NCBI GenBank assembly: GCA_024282035.1
Contig: JAMWZR010000013.1
Span: 1-64,000 of the forward strand
From: Nitrosomonas sp.
GTDB lineage: Bacteria; Pseudomonadota; Gammaproteobacteria; Burkholderiales; Nitrosomonadaceae
DNA length: 64,000 nucleotides
Reading direction: 5' to 3'
Positions within the stretch are counted from its first letter, which is position 1. Each line of letters opens with the position of its first letter. The notes beneath the pieces are model-generated. The model saw only the letters and a program-made list of their open reading frames with translations. It made no database searches and was not told where the DNA came from. Below, one piece after another: positions 51,688 to 61,071 of this stretch. Both the position numbers and the translations under genes were made by a program.

Positions 51688-53760
51688 TTAAAAATTTGCT
51701 ATAAAATTGACACGTAACGAGCGGCTTTCAACTGGATGAAAATGGATATCACTGACTCCGGCTGTCGCCTCACCCGGAAGCCGCGATGCATAATAGTAAT
51801 CGATGGCGTGGGCGTGTGTATTCAGTAGATTGAATCCCTGCAACAGGATTCGCACATTCTTGCTGATCCGGTATCCAATTTGACCATTGAGCGTCACCGT
51901 ATGATTGGATTGCACGCTATTATCCTCGATCAATGATCGCTTGCCGAAATAACGCCATTGCAGGCTGCCCCAGAACGGGCCCAGGTTGTCGATTGCCACA
52001 GCCAGTTTACCCACACCCTGAATTGCACCCGGTATGTGATCGCCGCTAGGGTCACTGTCAGTAAACCGAGCTCGCGCCAGTGCATAGTCCAGATCGATGG
52101 TTAACCAGTCGGTCGGCATGTAAAACGTGGATATTTCAAATCCCTCACGCCGGCTTGGCCGGCTGGCTATAGTTGTACCGGCATCGCCAACGAACAGTAA
52201 TTCGGAATCCATATCCAACCGAAAAGCAGCAAAAGAAGCCTGCAATCCCGGCACAATGGCAGTGCGAACCCCGACTTCATATCCCGTCGATCGCACCAGA
52301 GGATTGACCGGACTCACCGGCCCGCCCGTTTTGGGATCGATGGTCGTGGTCGTACCACGCGCATCATTGCTGTGAAACCCTCCACCGTAGTTGATATAAA
52401 ACTCGGTCTGCTGCCAGGGTCCGAAGATCAGACCGAGCTTTGGGTTGGTCATACTGTCATAGCGCTGTCCTGAATTTTCACTTTGCCGACTGTTGACATC
52501 AAACCAGTAGAAATCCGAACGAACGCCAGCAACAGTACGAAATTTGGTCAACCACTGCGTGCTGTTCTGGAAATAGAGACCGACACTGTTTTGGTTGATG
52601 TGGTCTCGGCGCGTAGTCGATAGAGTCTGTCGCTGCCGGGTACTCAGTAATCCGTTATCTATCACGTCATTCTGAACCTGTATGCCGATTTCATTTTCAG
52701 TTTCGATACCTGCAAACTTGCGGTCCCAGATGTGACTAACATTCAACGCAGACTGAAAGCGTTTATCCGTCTGAGAAAACTGGTCTCCATTAACCGGATC
52801 GTCAAGAAAATAGGTGAAATTGGAAAACAGCGCCAGATTGGTATGCAGGGTATACAGATTGACACGTGTCGTACCCAGACGGGTGTGATGCTGCAATGCG
52901 CCCGAAAGGCTAAAGCGATGCGACTCACCGCCATCGCTTGGATCGATGGTGCCCAGCCGAGGCACATAACCACTTGCCACGCCGCGTCGTGGGATCTGAT
53001 CGGTAGCGTTCCAACGCCCACCATAGCCCATTGCAGTGATATTGAATTGCGTCGACTCGCTACGCTGGCTATACCGCAGCACAGCATTGAACTTCTTGAA
53101 ATCCTCATGCTTGACCCAAGGTCCATCCTTGGTCAACAGTTCCAGAGCGTACAGCAGCGTACCACTTCCGACATCGTGTGATTTGGCCACCAGGCCACGC
53201 ATGAAGCCCTGTTCCCCGATACCATAACTGGCCATTCCCTTGGGTAAGGTATCGATATACCCAAGATTGACTGCGCCAGCTGAAGCAAAATCACCCTGAC
53301 CGGCATAATAGGGTCCTTTCAGATACTGTGCGCTGGCTACCAATTCCGGTATGAGGAAATTGGTATCAGCCCAACCCTGACCATGACCATGAGAGCGCTG
53401 GTTAACCAGCATGCCATCGACGCTAATGCGAAAATCGGTACCGTGATCCAGATTGAAGCCGCGCAAAAAATACTGATTGGCCTTGCCTTCACCACTATGC
53501 TGAGTGACGATCAGACCCGGGACGGTTTCTAGTAATTCGCCTGGACGATACACCGTGCGTGCATCCAGTTGTTGCTTTAGCACCGTACCTTCACTAGCCG
53601 AATTGGCCACGCCGATCAATTCTCTGGAATTGGGACGTACTGTCACTTCACGCAGTGTCGGTACCCCTGCGGCGCTAACCATAAAAGGTATCACCGAAAT
53701 ACTCCCGAGCATAAAGCGCTGGATTTCTACAATTAATTCAGTCAATTTTTTCACGTTCAT
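51688..53760 (-). CDS. TonB-dependent receptor, probable nickel/metal uptake
   Basis: 690 residues from ATG 53760. The signal region is FMLGSISVIPFMVSAAG, followed by LREVTVRPNSRELIGVANSA (TonB-box-like EVTV), a plug with YRPGELLETVPGLIVTQHSGE and NQYFLRGFNLDHGTDF, and a barrel ending LRVNFIANF. HGHGQGWAD and HAHAIDYYYASR add His near likely ligand surfaces. It is unrelated in detail to the array at 1.6-12.8 kb. Position between nikR and a divergent metal ABC transporter, sharing a NikR-like operator, points to nickel or a nickel chelate; that is an inference. Confidence 0.88.
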   Translation of the reverse strand: MNVKKLTELIVEIQRFMLGSISVIPFMVSAAGVPTLREVTVRPNSRELIGVANSASEGTVLKQQLDARTVYRPGELLETVPGLIVTQHSGEGKANQYFLRGFNLDHGTDFRISVDGMLVNQRSHGHGQGWADTNFLIPELVASAQYLKGPYYAGQGDFASAGAVNLGYIDTLPKGMASYGIGEQGFMRGLVAKSHDVGSGTLLYALELLTKDGPWVKHEDFKKFNAVLRYSQRSESTQFNITAMGYGGRWNATDQIPRRGVASGYVPRLGTIDPSDGGESHRFSLSGALQHHTRLGTTRVNLYTLHTNLALFSNFTYFLDDPVNGDQFSQTDKRFQSALNVSHIWDRKFAGIETENEIGIQVQNDVIDNGLLSTRQRQTLSTTRRDHINQNSVGLYFQNSTQWLTKFRTVAGVRSDFYWFDVNSRQSENSGQRYDSMTNPKLGLIFGPWQQTEFYINYGGGFHSNDARGTTTTIDPKTGGPVSPVNPLVRSTGYEVGVRTAIVPGLQASFAAFRLDMDSELLFVGDAGTTIASRPSRREGFEISTFYMPTDWLTIDLDYALARARFTDSDPSGDHIPGAIQGVGKLAVAIDNLGPFWGSLQWRYFGKRSLIEDNSVQSNHTVTLNGQIGYRISKNVRILLQGFNLLNTHAHAIDYYYASRLPGEATAGVSDIHFHPVESRSLRVNFIANF

Positions 53761-53822
53761 TCCCCTAAACGCACGTGTTTGAATCAATCAAGCTGTATGA
53801 ATTTGCCATCCTAAAGCAAAAT

Positions 53823-53849
53823 GTATGATAGATTGATTTTTTTTCATAC
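53823..53849. promoter_or_regulatory. Probable NikR operator
   Basis: GTATGA (53823-53828) and TCATAC (53844-53849) form a palindrome with a 15-base spacer; the E. coli NikR site is GTATGA-N16-TCATAC. Another GTATGA lies at 53795-53800. The site sits between the divergent receptor and ABC-transporter genes and could repress both when nickel is plentiful. Confidence 0.7.
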
Positions 53850-53880
53850 AACATTGATATCAATTAGGGAGAGTCATGTG

Positions 53881-54855
53881 ATGAAAATTTCGGTCAATGG
53901 GTGTACTCAGCTTCTCTTGTGCTTGTCTGTACTTCTTTTCACCCAACTTGCATGTGCAACCAATCCGCAGGAACACCTCAAACCGGTCATCGCCACATCG
54001 GTATCGCCCATCACCAATATGGTCAGAAATATTGCCGGATCACATATCCGAGTGACTGGTATCGTTCCCGATGGAGCGGATTCTCACACCTTCGATCCTG
54101 TACCTTCGGATGCCAAAACTTTACAGTCGGCGGACCTGATCATTGTCAATGGACTCGATCTCGAACTCCCCATCATCAAACTGGCCGAGAAGGTACGAAA
54201 AAATAGTGCACCCGTTCTGCAACTTGGTAATCTGGCATTGAAACGGGAGGAATGGCAGTATGACTTCAGTTTTCCGCGTGAACACGGACATCCCAATCCA
54301 CATCTGTGGCTAAATATCGAGTTGGTGATGCGCTATGTGGACATCATCAGAGAAAATCTGATCGCACTCGATCCTGCTCACCAGTCATCATACGACATGA
54401 ATGCGACCACCTATCTGACTAAATTGCAGAAACTAGATCAGGCAATATTTGGCTGTGTTGCAACCATTCCAGAGAATAACCGCAAGCTCGTTACGTACCA
54501 TGACTCCTTTGCTTATTTTGCCCCTCGGTATGGCATGACGGTCATCGCTGCAGTACAACCCTCCGATTTTTCCGAACCCAGTCCGCAGGAAGTCATCAGT
54601 ATCATCAAACAGATCAAAGACGCCGGTGTACCGGCTATTTTTGGCTCGGAAGTATTTCCAAGCAAGATCATGGAACAAATCGCCCGTGAGGCCCAAGTCA
54701 AATTCATCGATCAATTATCCGATGATGAGTTGCCACAGCCACCACAGAATTCTTTCATCGGCATGATGGTAGCCAACATCGCCACCATGACAACAGCACT
54801 GGGTGGTCAATCCAACTGCATGTCACAAGTCGATGCCAGCAACATACCTTTCTGA
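53881..54855 (+). CDS. Metal ABC transporter substrate-binding protein (TroA/ZnuA type)
   Basis: 324 residues from ATG 53881 with GGGAGAG upstream. A signal peptide ends near QLACA. Candidate metal ligands are His in GADSHTFDP, His in HPNPHLWLN, His in TYHDSFAYFAPRYG and an acidic residue in FGSEVFPS. Three His plus an acid is the zinc-like arrangement of the cluster A-I family, yet the nikR neighbourhood suggests nickel. A short HGHP loop replaces the long His-rich loop of ZnuA. Confidence 0.9.
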   Translation: MKISVNGCTQLLLCLSVLLFTQLACATNPQEHLKPVIATSVSPITNMVRNIAGSHIRVTGIVPDGADSHTFDPVPSDAKTLQSADLIIVNGLDLELPIIKLAEKVRKNSAPVLQLGNLALKREEWQYDFSFPREHGHPNPHLWLNIELVMRYVDIIRENLIALDPAHQSSYDMNATTYLTKLQKLDQAIFGCVATIPENNRKLVTYHDSFAYFAPRYGMTVIAAVQPSDFSEPSPQEVISIIKQIKDAGVPAIFGSEVFPSKIMEQIAREAQVKFIDQLSDDELPQPPQNSFIGMMVANIATMTTALGGQSNCMSQVDASNIPF

Positions 54856-55654
54856 CGCAGAACATCATTGCGCCATCCTGTTGCACAATGTGGCAACAGG
54901 TTATGACAACCATGTGCTTTTTTCGGAGCTGTCGCTGCAGATCCCGGTAGGTGGGATGGTAGGTATCGTTGGACCCACTGCAAGTGGCAAAACTACGCTG
55001 CTAAAAACCATTCTGGGCATGCAGCCGATGCTTTCAGGCTACATACAAATCAACGGTCAAGCGATCAATGCACTCCCTGCAGGCACGATTGGTTATGTTC
55101 CTCAACTGGAAAGTATCGATTGGCATTTTCCGGTAACGGTCGAAGAAGTCATCATGATGGGACTGTACACCAATGGACGAATCTGGCCTTGGTTGAGTAA
55201 AACCGAAAGACTGGCGATTCATGATCTTGCAAGTCGCTTGGGTGTAGAGGATTGTCTGAGACAGCACATCGGTGAAATTTCGGGCGGACAACGTCAACGC
55301 ACCTTTCTGGCACGTGCACTTATCAGTAATCCCAAATTGTTGATTCTGGATGAACCGACATCCGGCATTGACATCAAAACACAGCACGATATGCTGCATC
55401 TCCTGGCGGACATTCATCACGGCGGAACCACTGTGGTACTGACGACACACGATCTGAATGCCGTTGCTTCACATCTGCCTTGGGTAATATGTTTCAATCG
55501 CGGCATCGTGGCTCAAGGGCATCCGCATGACGTCTTTACCAATGAAATTCTGTCTCTCACTTATGGTGGCAGCATCACCATCGTCAAACACAAAGGAAGA
55601 TTACTGGTAGCCAACAGCCAACCGTTGCATTTTGACCATGCACGTCACCACTGA
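54833..55654 (+). CDS. Metal ABC transporter ATP-binding protein
   Basis: 273 residues from ATG 54833, overlapping the previous gene by 23 bases; an upstream start at 54803 is also open. Walker A is GPTASGKTTLL, the signature is ISGGQRQRTFLARAL, Walker B is LLILDEPTSGID, and the switch His is in TTHDLNAV. It powers the permease encoded by the next gene, whose start overlaps this stop (TGATG). Confidence 0.93.
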   Translation: MPATYLSDAEHHCAILLHNVATGYDNHVLFSELSLQIPVGGMVGIVGPTASGKTTLLKTILGMQPMLSGYIQINGQAINALPAGTIGYVPQLESIDWHFPVTVEEVIMMGLYTNGRIWPWLSKTERLAIHDLASRLGVEDCLRQHIGEISGGQRQRTFLARALISNPKLLILDEPTSGIDIKTQHDMLHLLADIHHGGTTVVLTTHDLNAVASHLPWVICFNRGIVAQGHPHDVFTNEILSLTYGGSITIVKHKGRLLVANSQPLHFDHARHH

Positions 55655-56472
55655 TGGAGTTCCTGCTTGAACCACTACACTATGAATTTTTTCGTCGGGG
55701 TTTGCTGGCCGCATTCCTAATCGGTATCTCGAGTGGTTTGGTGGGGGTTTATGTCGTTTTGCGAGGCATGAGCTATGTGGGTCATGGCTTGTCACATGCT
55801 GCCGTGGGCGGCGCGGTTATCGGCTTTGTACTGAATCTTGATTTCTATGTTGGCGCTTGTGCAATGGGCTTGCTGGCCATCCTGATCATCCACAAAATTA
55901 CCCATAATCAGAAAATCAAGCTGGATGCAGCAATCGGTATCGTCACCACGGCTATCTTCGCACTGGGTGTGGCCATCATCAACAAGCTACGTCATTTCAA
56001 GCAGAATTTCGAAGCAACCTTATTTGGCAACATACTGGGTATCACGGACCAAGACTTGATCATGATCGGATTTGTCACGCTCATGACACTGGTCACCATG
56101 TTTTTTACCTATCGATCCTTGCTGTTTGCCACATTCGATTCCGAAGCGGCGCAGATATTCGGCATCCACACCGAATCCGTACAGTTGTTATTTTCACTGC
56201 TGCTAACTCTGACCATCATTGCATCGCTAAATGTCATCGGCGTCACCATGGTTGCCGCTACCTTGATCGCACCAGCCATGACGGCCCGTATGCTGACGGA
56301 TAGCTTTAGCAGGATGATCATCTACTCAATGGGAGTGGGTGCGATAACCGGTATCGCTGGCATGTACATGAGTTATATTCTGGACATTGCTTCAGGTTCT
56401 ACTGTGGTGCTGCTCAGTGCTACACTGTTCAGTCTGTCGCTATTCATCAAATCTCCGCGGAATTCGGGTTAA
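55654..56472 (+). CDS. Metal ABC transporter permease (ABC-3 family)
   Basis: 272 residues with eight or nine membrane helices: AAFLIGISSGLVGVYVVLRG, then VGHGLSHAAVGG, a family hallmark, and LNVIGVTMVAATLIAPAMTA late. It forms the membrane channel for the substrate-binding protein at 53881. The family usually moves Zn or Mn. It is the last gene of the three-gene operon. Confidence 0.93.
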   Translation: MEFLLEPLHYEFFRRGLLAAFLIGISSGLVGVYVVLRGMSYVGHGLSHAAVGGAVIGFVLNLDFYVGACAMGLLAILIIHKITHNQKIKLDAAIGIVTTAIFALGVAIINKLRHFKQNFEATLFGNILGITDQDLIMIGFVTLMTLVTMFFTYRSLLFATFDSEAAQIFGIHTESVQLLFSLLLTLTIIASLNVIGVTMVAATLIAPAMTARMLTDSFSRMIIYSMGVGAITGIAGMYMSYILDIASGSTVVLLSATLFSLSLFIKSPRNSG

Positions 56473-56655
56473 TTTCATTGCCATCCTTTTGATCAAGGTG
56501 TTGTTTAACCAATCAACCTTTTGATTTCATGCCCTTTTGTAATCGATGCCACAAGAAAAGACTAAAAATTCTTCACGTTATGTCGCTAACAATATTCCGA
56601 TATTGATTTTACAAATTGTAATTATCTTTTTGTATGTTGACAGGAATGCCATAAC

Positions 56656-57939
56656 ATGGAAGGACTCATTGTCGAACCTTCAAGAACTTATCAGAAGCTT
56701 CTTTCGTCAGCCATTGCCTCCGGCGGTCTTGGAACCCGGCAGGTATCGACTGGCGCTGAAGCATTGAAGTTACTCGAACAACAGTCATTTGACCTGATAT
56801 TCATCGCCATGCACCTGCAGGACATGGATGCGCCCAAATTTTCGTCACAATTGCGTGCTGATGCCCGCACCAAGAAAATTCCGCTGGTCATGGTGACATC
56901 TAACGAAGATAAAAAGTTACTGGATGAAGCGGTTTCGGCAGGCATTACAGAAATATTTGCAAAACACGAGTTAAACAAAATCACCAGCTATACTGCTCAT
57001 TTTTCCAAAAAGAAAAATAACTTCAAATATTCCGGGCGCATTTTGTATATCGAAGAAAATTCAATAACGGCCAGCAGTACGGCCGATATACTTCGGGAAT
57101 CCGGTTATACCGTAGACCATTATGCGACTGGAGAAGAAGGCATCATTGCATTTCAGCAGGTCAACTATGATTTGGTGCTAACGGACATCCTTCTTAAAGG
57201 CAAGCTTCATGGTCAGGGCATCATAAAGGCTCTGCGCCAGTCTGACGATAACAGTAAAAAATATATTCCGCTACTCGTGTTCTCCGTCCTCAATGACACA
57301 GCACATAAAGTGGAATTACTGCGCTTGGGTGCAAACGATTACATCACCAAGCCTCTGGTAGAAGAAGAATTACTCGTACGGGTCAATAATCTGATCACCA
57401 GCAAAAAACTTCTGGATAAAGCAGTGACGGAACAAAGTTGTCTTCAGGAGTCGGCCCTTAGAGATCCGCTGACCGGTTTATATAATCGCTTCTTTATTAA
57501 TGAAACAGCATCTGCACGATTCCGTGAGGCTGCACGCCATAACATCCCCTACAGCCTGATCAAAATCAACATCGATCAATTATTGTCCATCAAAAAACGT
57601 GACATTGCCATCGGGGACCAGGTAATGAAAGCCGTTGCAGCTCTTTTGACTAGCTCCGTTCGAAAAGAGGATGTGTCAGCACGCTACCAAGAAGAAGATT
57701 TTGTCATTTTATTGTCGCATTGCAATATCACCAATGCTTGTTCGATCGCAGAAAAGATGCGCCAATCTATCGAGAAACTGAAACCGGCCGGATGCTATAT
57801 CACAGCAAGTTTTGGTGTGGCAGAAATGCAGCCTGACCTAGCAGAAGAACTCCCCGAATTGTGCCGGGCCACCACAGAGGCCATTCAACAAGCACAACTG
57901 ACCGGCGGCAACAAGGTCATAGCTCGCAGTGTTAGCTAA
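56656..57939 (+). CDS. Regulator with two receiver domains and a degenerate GGDEF
   Basis: 427 residues. Receiver 1 (1-115) lacks the phosphorylatable Asp: FDLIFIAMHLQDMD has Ala 51 there. Receiver 2 (126-250) keeps it, Asp 177 in LVLTDILL, and has KP in YITKPL. The C-terminal GGDEF-type domain (268-420) has DPLTGLYNRFF but QEEDF at 345-349 instead of GGDEF, so cyclase activity is unlikely. It may bind GTP or cyclic-di-GMP, or act by protein contact. It is monocistronic after the metal transporter, with no kinase next to it. Confidence 0.88.
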   Translation: MEGLIVEPSRTYQKLLSSAIASGGLGTRQVSTGAEALKLLEQQSFDLIFIAMHLQDMDAPKFSSQLRADARTKKIPLVMVTSNEDKKLLDEAVSAGITEIFAKHELNKITSYTAHFSKKKNNFKYSGRILYIEENSITASSTADILRESGYTVDHYATGEEGIIAFQQVNYDLVLTDILLKGKLHGQGIIKALRQSDDNSKKYIPLLVFSVLNDTAHKVELLRLGANDYITKPLVEEELLVRVNNLITSKKLLDKAVTEQSCLQESALRDPLTGLYNRFFINETASARFREAARHNIPYSLIKINIDQLLSIKKRDIAIGDQVMKAVAALLTSSVRKEDVSARYQEEDFVILLSHCNITNACSIAEKMRQSIEKLKPAGCYITASFGVAEMQPDLAEELPELCRATTEAIQQAQLTGGNKVIARSVS

Positions 57940-58027
57940 CATGTTTAGAAAATCGCAAAACTCCAATCTCCACCTTAACTCTATTAGAGTGCTATTAGGC
58001 CAGTAGTTATTTTCAAACCAAATATTA

Positions 58028-58567
58028 TTACTCGTTTCTAACCAGTTTGACCCGGCGATTCTCTGGAGCAAGCGGGTTATGTTTGTTAATCAATTCAGTA
58101 TATCCTTTACCTATAGCACTTAATCGGCTTGGTTCAATATGATGCCAATTTATCAGATAGTTCTTGACTGTATCAGCCCGTGCTTTTGATAAATATTGAT
58201 TAAACTGATATGTACCACTTAGATCAGCATGCCCTTCAATAGTGAAACTGAATTCGGCAAGTTTATCCATATTCAATGCCCTTCCTATCTTGTCCAAAGC
58301 TTCTTTGGCGCCATGCGTCAATTCTGCGGAATTGGTATTGAATGTAATCAATATGGAAGCACTGGGAGCCGGAGATACTTTTACATTCCGTTCTTCACCC
58401 AAAGGTACAAATGATCGTGTACGACTACTTTTTTCCGGAGCAAGAGCATTGATTACCACCGCTTCGGAAACCTCGTTCTCATGCAACAATCTGTTTTCTT
58501 GGGCATTTGCGTGATGCATGATCGTTGCCACAAAAACCAAGGTGATTGTATTACAGATAAATTTCAT
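58028..58567 (-). CDS. OmpA-family peptidoglycan-binding protein
   Basis: 179 residues from ATG 58567 with TTGGAGGA upstream. A signal peptide (LVFVATIMHHANAQ) is followed by a linker of about 60 residues and an OmpA_C domain (about 75-179): ILITFNTNSAELTHGAKEAL, IEGHADLSGTYQFNQYLS, ARADTVKNYL and LAPENRRVKLV. The domain should bind diaminopimelate in peptidoglycan. It lies about 150 bases downstream of the giant caspase-domain gene on the same strand and may anchor it or work with it. Confidence 0.9.
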   Translation of the reverse strand: MKFICNTITLVFVATIMHHANAQENRLLHENEVSEAVVINALAPEKSSRTRSFVPLGEERNVKVSPAPSASILITFNTNSAELTHGAKEALDKIGRALNMDKLAEFSFTIEGHADLSGTYQFNQYLSKARADTVKNYLINWHHIEPSRLSAIGKGYTELINKHNPLAPENRRVKLVRNE

Positions 58568-58716
58568 GGCAGGTTCCTCCAATTTAACTTGTTTCGATTC
58601 ATACAATATACTTCACTCTGACAAAAAAAGCAGGATTTTGCTCTGCAGCACGAAAACTATCTTTCTGACTCAGGCTATAAAGCTGTAACAAAAAGTGATT
58701 ACTGGGTCTCGGGATC

Positions 58717-61071
58717 TCAATGCTTCATTTCAGAGCGAGAATTTTTCTCAAGCTGTCTGAATTCAAACAAATAGTCTCCTCCTTCCTGATGTCCAGCAGA
58801 AACAATCGCCCCATACTGAGGTTTCTGTGGAAATCTCTTAAAAACGTCACCCTGAATTTGCTCAAAAATATTTGCACCCGCCTTCCAGTTATCAATATTG
58901 TCCAGTGCTCGCATCAGTGACCAAGCAAAAATAGAGTGTCCTCCTCTTCCATCATCCGCGACGGGCTCGTCGCTACCCGATGCCATGACGACTACAGAAC
59001 GTTTGACAAGAATTTCATCCGGTTGGGCTCTAATATGGCTCGTTTTTATTTTTTGCTCCTTGGTAAAAAAACCGGAATAGCAGCTATCAGAAATCATAAC
59101 AACTTGTTTTGAATAAATATTGCCAAGCATCTCCGAAATATTGGTATTGGATATCCAACTGCCGGGATCTTTGGCTGAGGCATCAGATGGTATCCAGAAT
59201 CCGTTACCTGTTTTTTCATTCTTGTATCCGTGCCCAGCGTAGTAGATTACAACGCTGTCATCAGCTTCCATTTCCAGAGACAGTTGATTAAATGTTCTAA
59301 TGAAATCTGCTTTTGTAGCATCCCTGACGATACGCACGTCATAACCCAGTTTTGAATTAAACAACTCGCCAATCACCTCTGTATCGTTAATCGCATTATT
59401 CAACACCGGTATCGTTTGATCGCTGTAATTATCGATACCAAAAAGTACAATGATTTTTCGCTTGATCTGGGGCAGTCTTGCAATCTTGATTTTGTAATCA
59501 TTTTTATTGAACAGCGATTCTTTGACTACTTTCATATCCTGATATTGTGTTTCCGAAATTCTGCATAATCCCGAGTCCACTTCTGCTAGGGAATTACAGA
59601 TTGGAATGTCGGATAATTTGGGGTCAAAGTTCAATTTTGATATGGCATCGGAAAACAGTTCGTTTTTATAATCTCTTCTTTGCTGAATCAATTGTTGCAA
59701 ATCAAGAAGATTCATTTTTGCCACATTCAAGCGGTCAAACAAAGCAACTGATGACGAGGATGTGGAGTCTGTCGTTGAAGTATCGACTACCTTGCTCTCT
59801 GCGACTGTGGAGATTACCGGTCTACTGCTTGCAGAAGCCGTATTGACAGCTTGAATCGATGTATCAACAGTATTCTGTTTGACAACTGGACTGGATGTAT
59901 CCCCTTTACCTGGAAGTATGGGACCATCTCCAACGGTCAATTCATTATCACTACCTGAATCATCGACAAATTGATACCCCAGATGACTGCTGAGCCCTTT
60001 GTTATAGGCAACATCGTGCCCCCCTGGAGAAATCCCTGAAGATCCAGAGTTCTTGACCGAAAATTCCGCAGCATTTCCATTATCGACGGCACTGGCAACG
60101 TTATCGTTATCAATGAATCCACTTAGTCTGTAATCAAAACTGGATGGAGTCGGTTCACCTGCATTGAGTGTACGAGCGACTGGTGTCACTTGAAGAACAG
60201 GAGCCACGCTATATAAAAACCAGTTACCACTGGAAGCATATTGCGGTGCTGCGCCATCGAAGCCCTGATTATAGTGCTTTTGATATTCCGTAAAACCTTC
60301 GGTCGAGGTATTTGGATTTGCAGCATAAATCATCCATCTCCCTGCGTCACTCATGGTAATGGCATCTCTACCATGCAAATTGGTGAAAATACCATCAACT
60401 GCAGTGGCCGCCAGAACAACTGTTCCAGATCCCACATTCAGATTAGACTCTTCGCTTATGGTAATGGCCGATGTACCTGCTTCAGTGTAGGTGGAATTGG
60501 CTTCCTTATCTCCGGCGATGGCCGTAAAATCACCATTGTTCGTTACGATATTGGCATTTAGGTTGATATTTCTGCCTGCACGCAAGATGATATCACCTCC
60601 GCCATTTCCTTGAGTTACAGTCACATCCGATTGCACAGTAATGTCGTTATTGGCCTGAAGAGTAACTGTATTGCCGCCATTCAGCATCGCCACCAAAGTA
60701 CTAGGTGTGATATAGCTATCCCCTGAAGGATTATTACCAAATGTGGCATCGGTTACATCCGTAATAACTTCGGATTGCAGAGCACCATTAAAGAAATAAA
60801 CCGCACCTGCTGTCGTTACACTTCCATCCGCTCCCACGATCAGTCTGCCCTGATCCAACGCTACCGCCGAACCAAAATGATCTTGATCAGCCAATGCAGG
60901 CATACCAACTGCACCCTGAGACGACGCCACCTTGCCCTGATACCTCAAACCCGAAAAACCCGATTCTGCGCCGCTAAACAGAAATACTGCACCGCGATCG
61001 GTCCCACCCGTGTCATCCACCCGCGCTCCCACTACCAGCTTATCGCCTTCCAGGGCTACCGCTCGACCCAA
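58717..61071 (-). CDS. C-terminal part of giant FG-GAP / beta-helix / caspase-domain protein
   Basis: The intact 784-residue C-terminal frame; the Met at 61071 is only the first in frame, because FG-GAP coding continues upstream beyond a frame break. Domains: FG-GAP-type repeats (1-97, FGSAVALDQGRLIVGA), a haemagglutinin-like beta-helix region (about 120-290, NNDITVQSDVTV, AGRNINLNANIVTNNGDFTA), an Ig/MBG-like segment (295-385), a Ser/Thr-rich linker, and a caspase-like domain (about 535-770) with catalytic His 614 in YYAGHGYKN and Cys 664 in ISDSCYSG. The end FEFRQLEKN follows. The product is probably exported and may be self-processing. The function is unknown and the export signal lies outside the window. 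Confidence 0.85.
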   Translation of the reverse strand: MGRAVALEGDKLVVGARVDDTGGTDRGAVFLFSGAESGFSGLRYQGKVASSQGAVGMPALADQDHFGSAVALDQGRLIVGADGSVTTAGAVYFFNGALQSEVITDVTDATFGNNPSGDSYITPSTLVAMLNGGNTVTLQANNDITVQSDVTVTQGNGGGDIILRAGRNINLNANIVTNNGDFTAIAGDKEANSTYTEAGTSAITISEESNLNVGSGTVVLAATAVDGIFTNLHGRDAITMSDAGRWMIYAANPNTSTEGFTEYQKHYNQGFDGAAPQYASSGNWFLYSVAPVLQVTPVARTLNAGEPTPSSFDYRLSGFIDNDNVASAVDNGNAAEFSVKNSGSSGISPGGHDVAYNKGLSSHLGYQFVDDSGSDNELTVGDGPILPGKGDTSSPVVKQNTVDTSIQAVNTASASSRPVISTVAESKVVDTSTTDSTSSSSVALFDRLNVAKMNLLDLQQLIQQRRDYKNELFSDAISKLNFDPKLSDIPICNSLAEVDSGLCRISETQYQDMKVVKESLFNKNDYKIKIARLPQIKRKIIVLFGIDNYSDQTIPVLNNAINDTEVIGELFNSKLGYDVRIVRDATKADFIRTFNQLSLEMEADDSVVIYYAGHGYKNEKTGNGFWIPSDASAKDPGSWISNTNISEMLGNIYSKQVVMISDSCYSGFFTKEQKIKTSHIRAQPDEILVKRSVVVMASGSDEPVADDGRGGHSIFAWSLMRALDNIDNWKAGANIFEQIQGDVFKRFPQKPQYGAIVSAGHQEGGDYLFEFRQLEKNSRSEMKH

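Noticed and set aside
58717..61071. Toxin-type caspase of a phage defence system
   Set aside because: The domain is fused to adhesin-like repeats and next to an OmpA gene, and no defence-type partner (effector module, CRISPR, gasdermin-like gene) is seen.
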